DNA from: DATAEK01 sp036258055
GTDB lineage: Bacteria > Acidobacteriota > Vicinamibacteria > Vicinamibacterales > 2-12-FULL-66-21
DNA length: 24,321 nt
Reading direction: 5' to 3'
NCBI GenBank assembly: GCA_036258055.1
Contig: DATAEK010000273.1
Coordinates: 1-24,321 of the forward strand
This document shows positions 17,069 to 24,321 of this stretch, piece by piece. Position 1 is the first letter of the stretch, and every line of letters starts with the position of its first letter. Position numbers and translations under genes: made by a program. Below the pieces are notes generated by a model. It did no database searches. It worked only from the letters and a program-made list of their open reading frames with translations, and was not told where the DNA came from.

Positions 17069-18169
17069 ATGACCATGCGTGGTTACAAGATCTGGGCGCT
17101 GACGCTTCTCGTGAGCCTCATCGTCGTTGCGTCGCCTCGGCTCGAAGCGCAAGGCACCGCGCCGAAAAAGGTGTTCATCGACCAGGACGTCGGCGGGGCG
17201 ACGGGGACGGACAACCAATCCATGCTGATGCTGTTGCAGGCGCCGAACATTGACGTGGTCGGCATTGGTGTCGTCGCGGGAGACGGCCAGGTGAAGGCCA
17301 GTACTCAGTGGACGCTGCGGATGCTGGAGCTGACGGGATACGGACACGTCCCGGTGGCTCAGGGCGCCAAGTTTCCGCTGATCAATTCTCGTGACGAGAC
17401 CGAGTTGTGGGAGGCGCAGTACGGAGTGTTCGGCTACAAGGGCGCCTGGAACCCCGCCAGATACCACAGTCCCGACGAGGTGCCAGTACTCGCGCCCGGC
17501 AGTCCCACAATTCAGGCGGTCAAGCAACACGCCGCGCTCCTCCTGATCGAGACGATCCACAAGTACCCGGGAGAAGTCACCATCTGGTGCGGCGGGCCGC
17601 TGACGAACGTGGCGCTGGCACTGGCCCTGGATCCCGAGCTCCCTCAGCTGGCCAAGGAACTCGTGCTGATGGGAGGGGGATTCAACGTGGACAAGGGCGG
17701 CAATCACCGTATCAACGGCCGGCGGGAGTTCAACTGGTGGTGGGATCCCGAGGCCGTTCGCATGGTGATGAGCGCACCCTGGAAGAGAATCACCATCACC
17801 CCCGTAGACATCTCCGTCAAGACCAGTCTCTCGGAGGACATCAAGGCTCAGATCGCCAAGTCCAATTCCCCGACCGCGCAGTACCTGACGAAGTATTCGC
17901 GCGCCGGTGCGGGCGGGGCAGGATACATGTGGGACGAGATTGCGGCGGCCGCGGTGATCGACCCTTCGATCATCACCGCGCAACAGGAGCTCCAGGTCAA
18001 CATCGACATCAACCACGGCGCCAGTTACGGACAGACCATTTTCATGGAGAAGGACGTCAAGGCGCCCTCATGGTTGTGGAAGCTCTCGACGGTGCAGGTC
18101 GATCTCGACAAGGACAAGTTCTACAAGCTGTATGTCGATCTGATGACCCGGCCGCCCAAGAAGCCGTGA
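17069..18169 (+). CDS. Exported nucleoside hydrolase-family protein, divergent
   Basis: A 366-residue protein of the inosine/uridine-preferring nucleoside hydrolase superfamily, which cleaves ribonucleosides to base plus ribose using a bound calcium. It has a signal peptide (about 1-28, ending LEAQ), so it should act in the periplasm, unlike the usual cytosolic enzymes. Family motifs are GGPLTN (175-180), MGG (201-203), FNWWWDPEA (221-229) and DEIAAAAVIDP (289-299). The calcium-binding loop is unusual: FIDQDVGGATGTDN (36-49), where family members have DTDPGxDD. The motif normally reading HD near residue 288 is Trp-Asp. Catalysis is therefore plausible but not certain. Start ATG 17069 follows GAGG; ATG 17075 is an alternative. 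It is 72 bases upstream of a paralogue and probably co-transcribed with it. Confidence 0.85.
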   Translation: MTMRGYKIWALTLLVSLIVVASPRLEAQGTAPKKVFIDQDVGGATGTDNQSMLMLLQAPNIDVVGIGVVAGDGQVKASTQWTLRMLELTGYGHVPVAQGAKFPLINSRDETELWEAQYGVFGYKGAWNPARYHSPDEVPVLAPGSPTIQAVKQHAALLLIETIHKYPGEVTIWCGGPLTNVALALALDPELPQLAKELVLMGGGFNVDKGGNHRINGRREFNWWWDPEAVRMVMSAPWKRITITPVDISVKTSLSEDIKAQIAKSNSPTAQYLTKYSRAGAGGAGYMWDEIAAAAVIDPSIITAQQELQVNIDINHGASYGQTIFMEKDVKAPSWLWKLSTVQVDLDKDKFYKLYVDLMTRPPKKP

Positions 18170-18241
18170 GCCCCGGCGTTTCGCCGACGCGCGAAGTCTC
18201 GATCACGACCATCGACCCCTGGGGTTGAGAGGTGCGAACCG

Positions 18242-19291
18242 ATGAACCGAATCTGTGCCTGTCTGCTGCTCTTGATGATGGGTGCCGCCGCGCCAGCCGC
18301 GGCGCAGCAGCCGCAAAAAATCATCTTCGATACCGACTTTGCGTATCCTCCCCAGGACGATGCGATGGCGCTGTTCTTCGTGCTCAACAGTCCTGAGCTT
18401 CAGGTGCTGGGCATCACGACCGTCGCCGGCAACAGGAGCCTCAACGTCGCCACCGCCGATGCCCTGAAGCTGCTGGAAGTCACGCAGCGCGGGGAAGTCC
18501 CCGTCTTCCGGGGCGCAGCCAGTCCGCTGATGCATCAGGGAACCGAGTGGGACACGAAGCGGCATGGTGGCTGGTATGCGAACGGACCCGCGCCGGAACC
18601 CCCCGGGGGATTCGCGAAAAAGAAGGCGGAATCGAGGAGTGCCGTCGAGTTCCTGGTCGGCACGGTCATGCAGAACCCAGGTCAGGTCACCATTCTGGCG
18701 ATCGGTCCGCTCACGAACATTGCGATGGCGATGCGCATGGAGCCCCAGTTCGCGGCCAACGTCAAGCAACTGGTGATCATGGGCGGCGCGATCGCCTCGT
18801 TGCCGGATGGCGGCGGCAACCACACGCCGAACGCAGAGTTCAACTTCTACGTGGATCCGGAAGCCGCGCAGATTGTTCTCCGGTCAGGCATCCCGATCGT
18901 GCTGTCGCCGCTGAATGTGTCCCGCAAGGCCAAGTTCAGCAAAGAGGTGTACGACAGGATCGTGGCCGTCGACACGCCGATTACGCGCCTCGTCAAGGAA
19001 CGGCTCGGGCCAGGCTTCGAGAAAACGCCCGACAGAATAGGTTTGATGTACGACCAGATCGCGGCGGTGACCCTGGTCGATCCGAGCCTGATGAAGACCG
19101 TCGAGCTGTACGTCGACGTCGACATCAATCACGACGCCAATTATGGTGTGTCCGTTGGTGCACGCGAGCCCTGGCCGGGTGCCGAAGGCGCTCGCAAAAT
19201 GACGGTGCAGACGGATCTCGACTGGGACAAGTTCATCCGGTTGTACGTGGAGCGCGTCACGAAGGCCTCGGCGTCGGCTCCGAGCCGATAG
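18242..19291 (+). CDS. Exported nucleoside hydrolase-family protein
   Basis: A 349-residue paralogue of the preceding gene in the same superfamily, with a signal peptide ending AAAQ (about residue 22). The calcium loop FDTDFAYPPQDDAMAL (29-44) keeps all the expected Asp residues, though with a longer gap between DTD and DD than the usual DTDPGIDD. GPLTN (155-159), MGGA (180-183), EFNFYVDPEA (199-208) and MYDQIAAVTLVDP (269-281) complete the fold. Tyr replaces the His that acts as general acid in some members. It is better preserved than its neighbour and is the stronger candidate for real nucleosidase activity. GAGAGG precedes ATG 18242. The two paralogues differ widely, so they may split the substrates (purine versus pyrimidine) or work as a heteromer. 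Confidence 0.9.
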   Translation: MNRICACLLLLMMGAAAPAAAQQPQKIIFDTDFAYPPQDDAMALFFVLNSPELQVLGITTVAGNRSLNVATADALKLLEVTQRGEVPVFRGAASPLMHQGTEWDTKRHGGWYANGPAPEPPGGFAKKKAESRSAVEFLVGTVMQNPGQVTILAIGPLTNIAMAMRMEPQFAANVKQLVIMGGAIASLPDGGGNHTPNAEFNFYVDPEAAQIVLRSGIPIVLSPLNVSRKAKFSKEVYDRIVAVDTPITRLVKERLGPGFEKTPDRIGLMYDQIAAVTLVDPSLMKTVELYVDVDINHDANYGVSVGAREPWPGAEGARKMTVQTDLDWDKFIRLYVERVTKASASAPSR

Positions 19292-19337
19292 CGGCGACGC
19301 GAACCTTACCGGCCAAGTCACTCACGGAGGCGCTTGA

Positions 19338-20270
19338 ATGAATCCGAAACCGCGCATTGCCGTCGTGGGCAGTGCCAACATCGACCTCGTCACATTCGCC
19401 GATAGTGTTCCGCTTCCGGGCGAGACGATTTTCGGCCAGCAGTTCGATATGGGCTTCGGCGGGAAAGGGGCCAACCAGGCTGTTGCCGCGCGTCTCTGCG
19501 GAGCAGAGGTGTCGATGGTGGCCAGGGTCGGCTCGGATCTCTTCGGCCCGGCGACCATCAAGAATTTCGAGTCGTTCCAAATCGACACCTCACACGTTCG
19601 CATCGTGGAGGGGGTGTCGAGCGGCGTCGCGCCGATCTTCGTGGACCCCACCGGTCAGAATCGAATCTACGTCGTGAAGGGGGCGAATGACCGTTTGATG
19701 CCCGCCGACGTCGACCTGGCCGCGCCCGTTTTGAAACAGGCCGACTGCATCATCCTGCAGTTCGAGATACCGCTCGAGACGGTCTACTACACCATACGCT
19801 TCGCGCGGGCGAACGGAATCAAATGCATCCTGAACCCGGCACCGGGTCAGCCCGTGGATCTCGAGGAGGTGTCCAAGGTCGATTACTTCATTCCGAATGA
19901 AAGCGAAGCCGAGACGATTGCCGGCAGGCCCGTCCGAACAGTCGACGAGGCGAGAGAGTGCGGGCGGTATTTTCTGGAGCGTGGCATTCCGAGGGTGATC
20001 ATCACGCTCGGAGCCAAGGGCGCGTTACTCGCCAAGAACGGCGCATCCGAATTGATACCGGCGTTCACCGTGCAAACGAAAGACACCACCGGCGCAGGGG
20101 ACGCCTTCATCGGCAGTTTCGCCACGTTCCTCGCCGAAGGCGTTCCCGAAAAGGATGCCATTTCACAGGCCTGCCTCTACGCCAGCCTGTCCACCACCAA
20201 GGTGGGGACCCAGAAGTCCTTTCTCAAACGAGCGGAGTTCGAGGCGCACAAACGAGAACAGAAGACATAA
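19338..20270 (+). CDS. rbsK: Ribokinase (PfkB family)
   Basis: A 310-residue cytoplasmic sugar kinase that phosphorylates D-ribose to ribose 5-phosphate with ATP. Both PfkB signatures are present: GGKGANQA (41-48) in the sugar-binding part, and DTTGAGDAF (249-257) with catalytic-base Asp255. VVGSANIDL at the N-terminus, NPAPG (166-170) and PNESEAE (186-192) are typical of ribokinases. GGAGG lies eight bases before ATG 19338, only 46 bases after the second nucleoside hydrolase, so co-transcription is likely. Its position between nucleosidases and a transporter fits uptake of the ribose they release. Another PfkB substrate such as a nucleoside cannot be excluded. Confidence 0.92.
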   Translation: MNPKPRIAVVGSANIDLVTFADSVPLPGETIFGQQFDMGFGGKGANQAVAARLCGAEVSMVARVGSDLFGPATIKNFESFQIDTSHVRIVEGVSSGVAPIFVDPTGQNRIYVVKGANDRLMPADVDLAAPVLKQADCIILQFEIPLETVYYTIRFARANGIKCILNPAPGQPVDLEEVSKVDYFIPNESEAETIAGRPVRTVDEARECGRYFLERGIPRVIITLGAKGALLAKNGASELIPAFTVQTKDTTGAGDAFIGSFATFLAEGVPEKDAISQACLYASLSTTKVGTQKSFLKRAEFEAHKREQKT

Positions 20271-20306
20271 ACAGGTGAAGATACGCTCCCATTAATGTTC
20301 GTCTAG

Positions 20307-20340
20307 TTGTGCACGCTGCCTGCGGCAGGTGGCAGCACAA
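20307..20340 (+). promoter_or_regulatory. Hairpin next to the transporter ribosome binding site
   Basis: TTGTG + CTGCC (20307-20320, with a 4-base bulge) can pair with GGCAG + CACAA (20331-20340), immediately before the AAGGTGG ribosome site of the transporter gene. An alternative smaller hairpin CTGCC-TGC-GGCAG exists inside it. The structure could limit translation of the transporter relative to ribokinase. Confidence 0.35.
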
Positions 20341-20351
20341 GGTGGTACACG

Positions 20352-21356
20352 ATGACCGTTGTCGAGTCATACGCCCTCGCCGTCGCGATGTGCGTCGTCA
20401 CCATGTTCTGCTGGGGCTCCTGGGCGAATACGCAAAAACTCGCTACCAAGGAGTGGCGGTTCGAGCTGTTCTACTGGGACTACGCCCTGGGAGTCCTGCT
20501 GCTGGCCCTCGTCCTGGCGTTCACACTGGGCAGCACTGGGACGGCCGGCCGGCCCTTCCTCGCTGACTTGTCGCAGGCGCAGACTGGAGCGCTCGTGTCC
20601 GCCTTCGTCGGAGGCGTCATCTTCAACTTGTCCAATATTCTGCTGGTTGCCGCGATCGACATCGCCGGCATGGCCGTCGCGTTCCCCATCGGAGTGGGTC
20701 TCGCTCTGGTGCTCGGCGTCATCACCAACTACGTTGCGACTCCGGTGGGCAACCCCGTTCTTCTCTTCCTCGGCGTTGCCTGCGTCGTCCTCGCCATCGT
20801 GCTTTCGGCCATTGCCTACAGCCGGCTGCCGTCGCAGGGACAGAGGACGATCGGAAAGGGCATCATGGTCTCGGTTGTGGCAGGGCTGCTCATGGGCTTC
20901 TTTTACCGTTTCGTCGCGGCCTCGATGTCCACCGATTTCATCAACCTCGAACCCGGCAAGCTGAGTCCCTACACCGCGATCGTCATGTTCTCGGTCGGTC
21001 TCCTGGCGTCCAACTTCCTGTGGAACACGATCTTCATGAAGCGGCCTTTCGTGGGGCCACCTGTATCGTTTGGAGATTACTTCTCCAAAGGCACGCCGCG
21101 GCTTCACCTCATTGGCATTCTCGGCGGGATCATCTGGAATCTCGGGATGTCGCTCAGCATCATCGCCGCGGGGGCTGCGGGCTTTGCGATTTCCTACGGG
21201 TTGGGGCAGGGAGCCACCCTGGTGGCAGCCTTGTGGGGTGTCTTCATTTGGAAAGAGTTCAAGAGTGCCCCTCCGGGTACTTCTCCTCTGCTCGCGCTCA
21301 TGTTCGCAGCGTTCGTGGTCGGCCTTTCGTTGATCGTCGTCGCGCGCCTGGCCTGA
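20352..21356 (+). CDS. DMT-superfamily transporter (GRP/ureide permease-like), probable ribose or nucleoside-product importer
   Basis: A 334-residue inner-membrane protein with about ten hydrophobic segments. It begins VESYALAVAMCVVTMFCWGSWANTQKL and continues WRFELFYWDYALG, a pattern I associate with bacterial DMT carriers often annotated as multidrug or ureide permease-like. GMAVAFPIGVGLALVLG (106-122) and SYGLGQGATLVAALWGVF near the C-terminus are glycine-rich helices of the drug/metabolite fold. ATG 20352 with AAGGTGG upstream is preferred over the in-frame codon at 20307, which lies in the hairpin region. It is 81 bases after ribokinase. Context suggests import of ribose or a nucleoside product; the substrate cannot be read from the sequence. 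Confidence 0.85.
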   Translation: MTVVESYALAVAMCVVTMFCWGSWANTQKLATKEWRFELFYWDYALGVLLLALVLAFTLGSTGTAGRPFLADLSQAQTGALVSAFVGGVIFNLSNILLVAAIDIAGMAVAFPIGVGLALVLGVITNYVATPVGNPVLLFLGVACVVLAIVLSAIAYSRLPSQGQRTIGKGIMVSVVAGLLMGFFYRFVAASMSTDFINLEPGKLSPYTAIVMFSVGLLASNFLWNTIFMKRPFVGPPVSFGDYFSKGTPRLHLIGILGGIIWNLGMSLSIIAAGAAGFAISYGLGQGATLVAALWGVFIWKEFKSAPPGTSPLLALMFAAFVVGLSLIVVARLA

Positions 21357-21382
21357 TCCGTCGCCGCGCGAAAGATGGACAG

Positions 21383-21410
21383 AACACCGGTCGAAGTCCG
21401 GGCCGGTGTT
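21383..21410. terminator. Hairpin between convergent genes, possible bidirectional terminator
   Basis: AACACCGG (21383-21390) and CCGGTGTT (21403-21410) form a perfect 8-bp stem with a 12-base GC-rich loop. It lies between the transporter stop (21356) and the stop of the convergent deaminase gene (21413-21411). A short T-run flanks the stem on each strand. This is a good place for a shared terminator. Confidence 0.55.
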
Positions 21411-23342
21411 TCAGAACACCACCGGCATCCGCTCCTGCGTCTGGAGGTTGAACAGTCCCAGATCGGTCAGCGAATACTTCCACGGATCGCAGGTCAGGTT
21501 CATGAACGTGATCTGATCGGTTGGGTGCTGCGCAAGCGACGACGCCGGGTGAAGCTCGGTCGCCACTTTGTCCAGCCTTCGAATTTTCTCCGCGACCGCG
21601 ACGGGATCGTCGTCGCTCATCAGGCCTGCGATGGGCAGGGCCAGCTCGGCGAGCACCTTTCCATCCTTGACGATGACGTAGCCACCCTCGATGGCCGCGC
21701 AGCGGTTGGCAGCGACCGCCATGTCCTCGTCGGTCGCACCCAGGACGCCAAGATTGTGGTGATCGTGATTGACCGTCCAGGCGATGGCGCCCTGATCGAA
21801 ACCCAACTCCCAGAACGACACGCCGATGCTCATGCCCTTGCCGTACCGCTCGACGACCGCGAACTTGGTGATCCCCCTCGCCAGGTCGCGCTGCACGCGG
21901 CTTCCGCTGACCCGCAGGGTCTTCGTGATTGGCCCCAGCTCGAGTGAGAAATACCGCGGCGGCAGCACGTAAGCCTGCACGTCGCCACGGTTCGGCGGCG
22001 CCAGGATCTCGAAGTCCGAGGCGCGCAGCTCGCGCGACAGTCGCACCGTGTTCCGCAATGACGGATCGAGCGGGCCGGCGTCCAGCGGGCCCGTCAGCCG
22101 ACCTTTCTCGGCGACGAGTCGACCGCTCGCGAAGACGCGATCGATGACGACCTTCTCGAGATCCGACACGAGCAAGACGTCTGCATAACGCCCCGGCGCA
22201 ATCAGGCCGTGGAGATGCGACACCTGCCAGTGCGCTGCGTTGTTGACGGTGGCCATCTGGTACGCGGTGATGGCCGGTACACCCATTGCGATTGCCGTCC
22301 GCACCTCGTGGTCCATCCCGCCGCGGTCCAGGAGATCGGCGACGGTGCGATCGTCGACGGCAAGACCGACGTTCCGCCAGTCGCGCAATGGCAGGTCGAG
22401 CAACTGCTTGATGATCTCGGCCGTCCGCTCCGTTTTCAGCTGCAGGTGCACGCCTTTGCGAAGCATGGTCAGCGCCTCGGCCACGCGCGGCGAGTGGCTC
22501 GACATGATGCCGGCCGCGATCCAGCCGTCGAGCGCGTCGAGCGGCGGGCTCCCATGGCCAGCGACCACGCGATGACCATCGAGCGCGGCCTGGATGACGG
22601 CATGGAGGCGGGCCGATCCGTCGAGCACTCGTGGCAGATCCATGACCTCGTCGATGCCGCGGGCCTCCTCGGGCCACCGTTCGAAGGCGAGTGCCGCTTC
22701 GGCGTAGCCGATGTATCCGCTCGTCGTCTCGACGGGGCTCGGCGGCGTCGCCGAGGACACGCAGGGGTAGATCTTCTGCGGAAGCCGCCGCCCAGCCTCG
22801 ACGAAGTACTCGACGCCGGGCAGCCCTCTGCCCGCGTTCGCGATCTCGTGGGTGCCCTCGAAGTAAGCGGTGAGTCCCTGCGGGAGGGTGACCTCCGCGT
22901 GCCGGCGTGCGCTCACGCGGCTGCTCTCGCAGTGGTAGTGCGCATCGACGAAGCCGGGAACGAGCGTCAGGCCCTTCGCGCTGATCCTGACCGTGCTGGC
23001 GCCGACGCACCGTTCGACGTTGCCGACGGCGGCGATCCGATCGCCAGCGATGGCTACGCCCCAGCCGGGGAGCAGCTCGCCGGTGAGGGTATCGAGCAGC
23101 GTGCCGTCGGTAATCACCAAGTCGGAGGGTTCCTGCCCCAGCGCTACACGCATCAGCCGCAGCCGGGCACTGATCCGATCCTGTGCGCCGGCGGGCAAAG
23201 CCTGCGCCTGGGCCGTCCCGCCGGAGGGCGGCGCGGCCTGCGCGGCGCTCACGTCCCGAGATAGCGCCGCGAACGCAGACGTCCCGACCGTTCCCGCGAG
23301 AAACCGGCGTCGACTCCAGCCGTGCGATTCATCTTTGGTCAT
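21411..23342 (-). CDS. Adenine deaminase family protein with Tat signal
   Basis: A 643-residue amidohydrolase of the Ade family; true members convert adenine to hypoxanthine and ammonia. The N-terminus SRRRFLAGTVGTSAFAALS (10-28) is a twin-arginine signal, so the enzyme should be exported folded, unlike the usual cytosolic Ade. ATG 23342 has GGAG eight bases upstream. Family motifs: PGFVDAHYHCESS (129-141, metal ligands His135 and His137), THEIANAGRG (164-173), AGHGSP (261-266), VDDRTVADLL (329-338), YQMATVNNA (361-369) and HDHHN (526-530), then LPIAGLMS. The segment normally reading SDHE is SSHS (281-284), so two acidic residues are lost, and Arg-Glu-Gly further on is Leu-Lys-Thr. The substrate might therefore differ from adenine. 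It is convergent with the transporter and divergent from the purine permease, which supports a purine role. Confidence 0.9.
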   Translation of the reverse strand: MTKDESHGWSRRRFLAGTVGTSAFAALSRDVSAAQAAPPSGGTAQAQALPAGAQDRISARLRLMRVALGQEPSDLVITDGTLLDTLTGELLPGWGVAIAGDRIAAVGNVERCVGASTVRISAKGLTLVPGFVDAHYHCESSRVSARRHAEVTLPQGLTAYFEGTHEIANAGRGLPGVEYFVEAGRRLPQKIYPCVSSATPPSPVETTSGYIGYAEAALAFERWPEEARGIDEVMDLPRVLDGSARLHAVIQAALDGHRVVAGHGSPPLDALDGWIAAGIMSSHSPRVAEALTMLRKGVHLQLKTERTAEIIKQLLDLPLRDWRNVGLAVDDRTVADLLDRGGMDHEVRTAIAMGVPAITAYQMATVNNAAHWQVSHLHGLIAPGRYADVLLVSDLEKVVIDRVFASGRLVAEKGRLTGPLDAGPLDPSLRNTVRLSRELRASDFEILAPPNRGDVQAYVLPPRYFSLELGPITKTLRVSGSRVQRDLARGITKFAVVERYGKGMSIGVSFWELGFDQGAIAWTVNHDHHNLGVLGATDEDMAVAANRCAAIEGGYVIVKDGKVLAELALPIAGLMSDDDPVAVAEKIRRLDKVATELHPASSLAQHPTDQITFMNLTCDPWKYSLTDLGLFNLQTQERMPVVF

Positions 23343-23415
23343 GCGCTCGACTCCACACGCGCAGTCACGAGGAAACGCCGATTCTCTCACGCGCGACGCC
23401 GGCGCGCTCGCGACT

Positions 23416-23444
23416 TTGGAGTCACGCAGCCGTTCGGATAGACT
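23416..23444 (+). promoter_or_regulatory. Candidate near-leaderless promoter of the NCS2 permease gene
   Basis: TTGGAG (23416-23421), a 17-base spacer and TAGACT (23439-23444), a 4/6 match to the -10 consensus. It ends ten bases before the proposed TTG start, and no Shine-Dalgarno intervenes. The following bases GCCCG repeat those after TATACT at 6988. The 112-base gap 23343-23454 is the shared divergent control region of the deaminase and permease genes. Confidence 0.4.
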
Positions 23445-23454
23445 GCCCGGTCAA

Positions 23455-24321
23455 TTGCCACTCGTACATTTCGACATCCAGGGGCGTCGTACCACGTTGC
23501 CGCGCGAGGTCCGCGGTGGCATCACGACGTTCCTGACCATGGCCTACATCCTGTTCGCGAACCCGGCGATCCTCGCGGCGGCCGGAATCCCGTTCGAGGC
23601 GGCTGCTGCGGCAACCGCGGCCGCCGCCGCCATCTGCACGCTGCTCATGGGCCTGGGCGCGAACTTTCCGATCGCGCTCGCACCCGGCATGGGGCTGAAC
23701 GCCGTCGTCGCATTTCAGGTCGTAGGACAGACAGGCTCGTGGCAGGCGGCCATGGGGTTGGTCGTGCTGGACGGTCTCGTCGTGCTCGCGCTCGTACTGG
23801 CCGGCGTTCGCGAGGCGGTGATGCAGGCGATCCCGCTCGACCTGCGCCGCGCCATCAGCGTGGGCATCGGCCTCTTCATCGCCTTCATCGGCGCGGTGAA
23901 CGCGCGGCTCGTCGTTCTTCCGCGCAGTTCGCTGGCGGCCCTCGCTACGGATCCACTCGCGACCGTTCCCCCCGTCACTCACGGGTCGTTGCAGGTCGCC
24001 GAGCCACTGCTCGCGCTGGCCGGTCTCCTGATCATCGCGTTCCTGCTCTCGAAAAAAGTGCCCGGCGCGATCGTCATCGGTATTGCCGGCGCGACGTTCG
24101 CGGGACTGCTGTTCGGCGTCTCGCACTGGCCAGCCGGCGCCTGGCTTCGGTTGCCGCGGTTCGACACCGTCTTCCAGGCGGACCTGCGGACGGCGCTCGA
24201 CATCCGATTGGTGCCGCTGCTGCTCTCGATCGTCATGGTCGATTTCTTCGACACGATCGGCACCGTCACCGCGATCGCTGAAACCGGAGATCTACACGAT
24301 CGAGAGGGACGGATTCCGCGG
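23455..24321 (+). CDS. NCS2 (AzgA-like) purine permease, cut by window end
   Basis: The first 289 residues of an inner-membrane purine base:proton symporter of the NCS2 family, AzgA-like branch (adenine, guanine or hypoxanthine). The frame is open to the last base. The start is probably TTG 23455, giving LPLVHFDIQGRRTTLPREVRGG. This places about 20 residues before GGITTFLTMAYILFANPAIL, as in other members; no ATG precedes that motif. The conserved loop GANFPIALAPGMGLNAVVAF and the motif VDFFDTIGTVTAIAETGDL, here with GRIP, are both present. An Ala-rich stretch (AAAAATAAAAA) follows the first helix. It is divergent from the adenine deaminase gene. The pairing suggests that the deamination product, or adenine itself, is the cargo. 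The C-terminal ~150 residues lie beyond the window. Confidence 0.9.
   Translation, partial: MPLVHFDIQGRRTTLPREVRGGITTFLTMAYILFANPAILAAAGIPFEAAAAATAAAAAICTLLMGLGANFPIALAPGMGLNAVVAFQVVGQTGSWQAAMGLVVLDGLVVLALVLAGVREAVMQAIPLDLRRAISVGIGLFIAFIGAVNARLVVLPRSSLAALATDPLATVPPVTHGSLQVAEPLLALAGLLIIAFLLSKKVPGAIVIGIAGATFAGLLFGVSHWPAGAWLRLPRFDTVFQADLRTALDIRLVPLLLSIVMVDFFDTIGTVTAIAETGDLHDREGRIPR

Noticed and set aside
21298..23010. 570-codon minus-strand open frame overlapping the deaminase gene in another frame
   Set aside because: Arg/Gly/Ala-rich shadow translation. The other frame carries all the adenine deaminase family motifs.

Overview
The window is high-GC bacterial DNA with dense, mostly short-spaced genes. 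Its gene families point to Acidobacteriota, probably a Vicinamibacteria-like soil lineage. The signs are two Oar-like TonB-dependent receptors carrying an N-terminal carboxypeptidase-regulatory domain, and an 847-residue duplicated orphan ABC permease (ADOP/MacB type) with no ATPase gene beside it. The organism is inferred from gene families only; there is no rRNA or other marker gene here.

Left part (1-8239): a receptor gene on the minus strand, nearly complete and cut only at its extreme C-terminus by the window edge; a small Pro/Thr-linker lipoprotein; a GT-C membrane glycosyltransferase; a small unknown protein; a ~115-bp decayed copy of part of the ADOP gene; and an exported two-lobed retropepsin-like protease. 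Middle (8288-13156, minus strand): an exported protein of unknown function with NADAR-like motifs, the ADOP permease and a short-chain dehydrogenase, possibly co-transcribed.

Right part (13246-24321) is the most coherent unit. A strong sigma70-like promoter and a long leader precede a TonB-dependent receptor. It is followed on the same strand by two exported nucleoside hydrolase-family proteins, a ribokinase and a ureide-permease/GRP-like DMT transporter. A convergent gene encodes an adenine deaminase family protein with a Tat signal, and divergent from it is an NCS2 purine permease cut by the window end. Read together this looks like a nucleoside scavenging locus. Nucleosides would be taken across the outer membrane and cleaved in the periplasm to base and ribose. 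Ribose (or another product) would enter by the DMT carrier and be phosphorylated by ribokinase. Adenine would be deaminated outside the cytoplasm and the purine imported by the NCS2 carrier. The functions are family-level predictions and the pathway is inference.

Other points of interest are candidate leaderless promoters in front of genes without a Shine-Dalgarno sequence, several strong hairpins next to genes, and active-site departures in the nucleoside hydrolases and the adenine deaminase. No tRNA, rRNA, CRISPR array, insertion sequence or replication origin was recognised.
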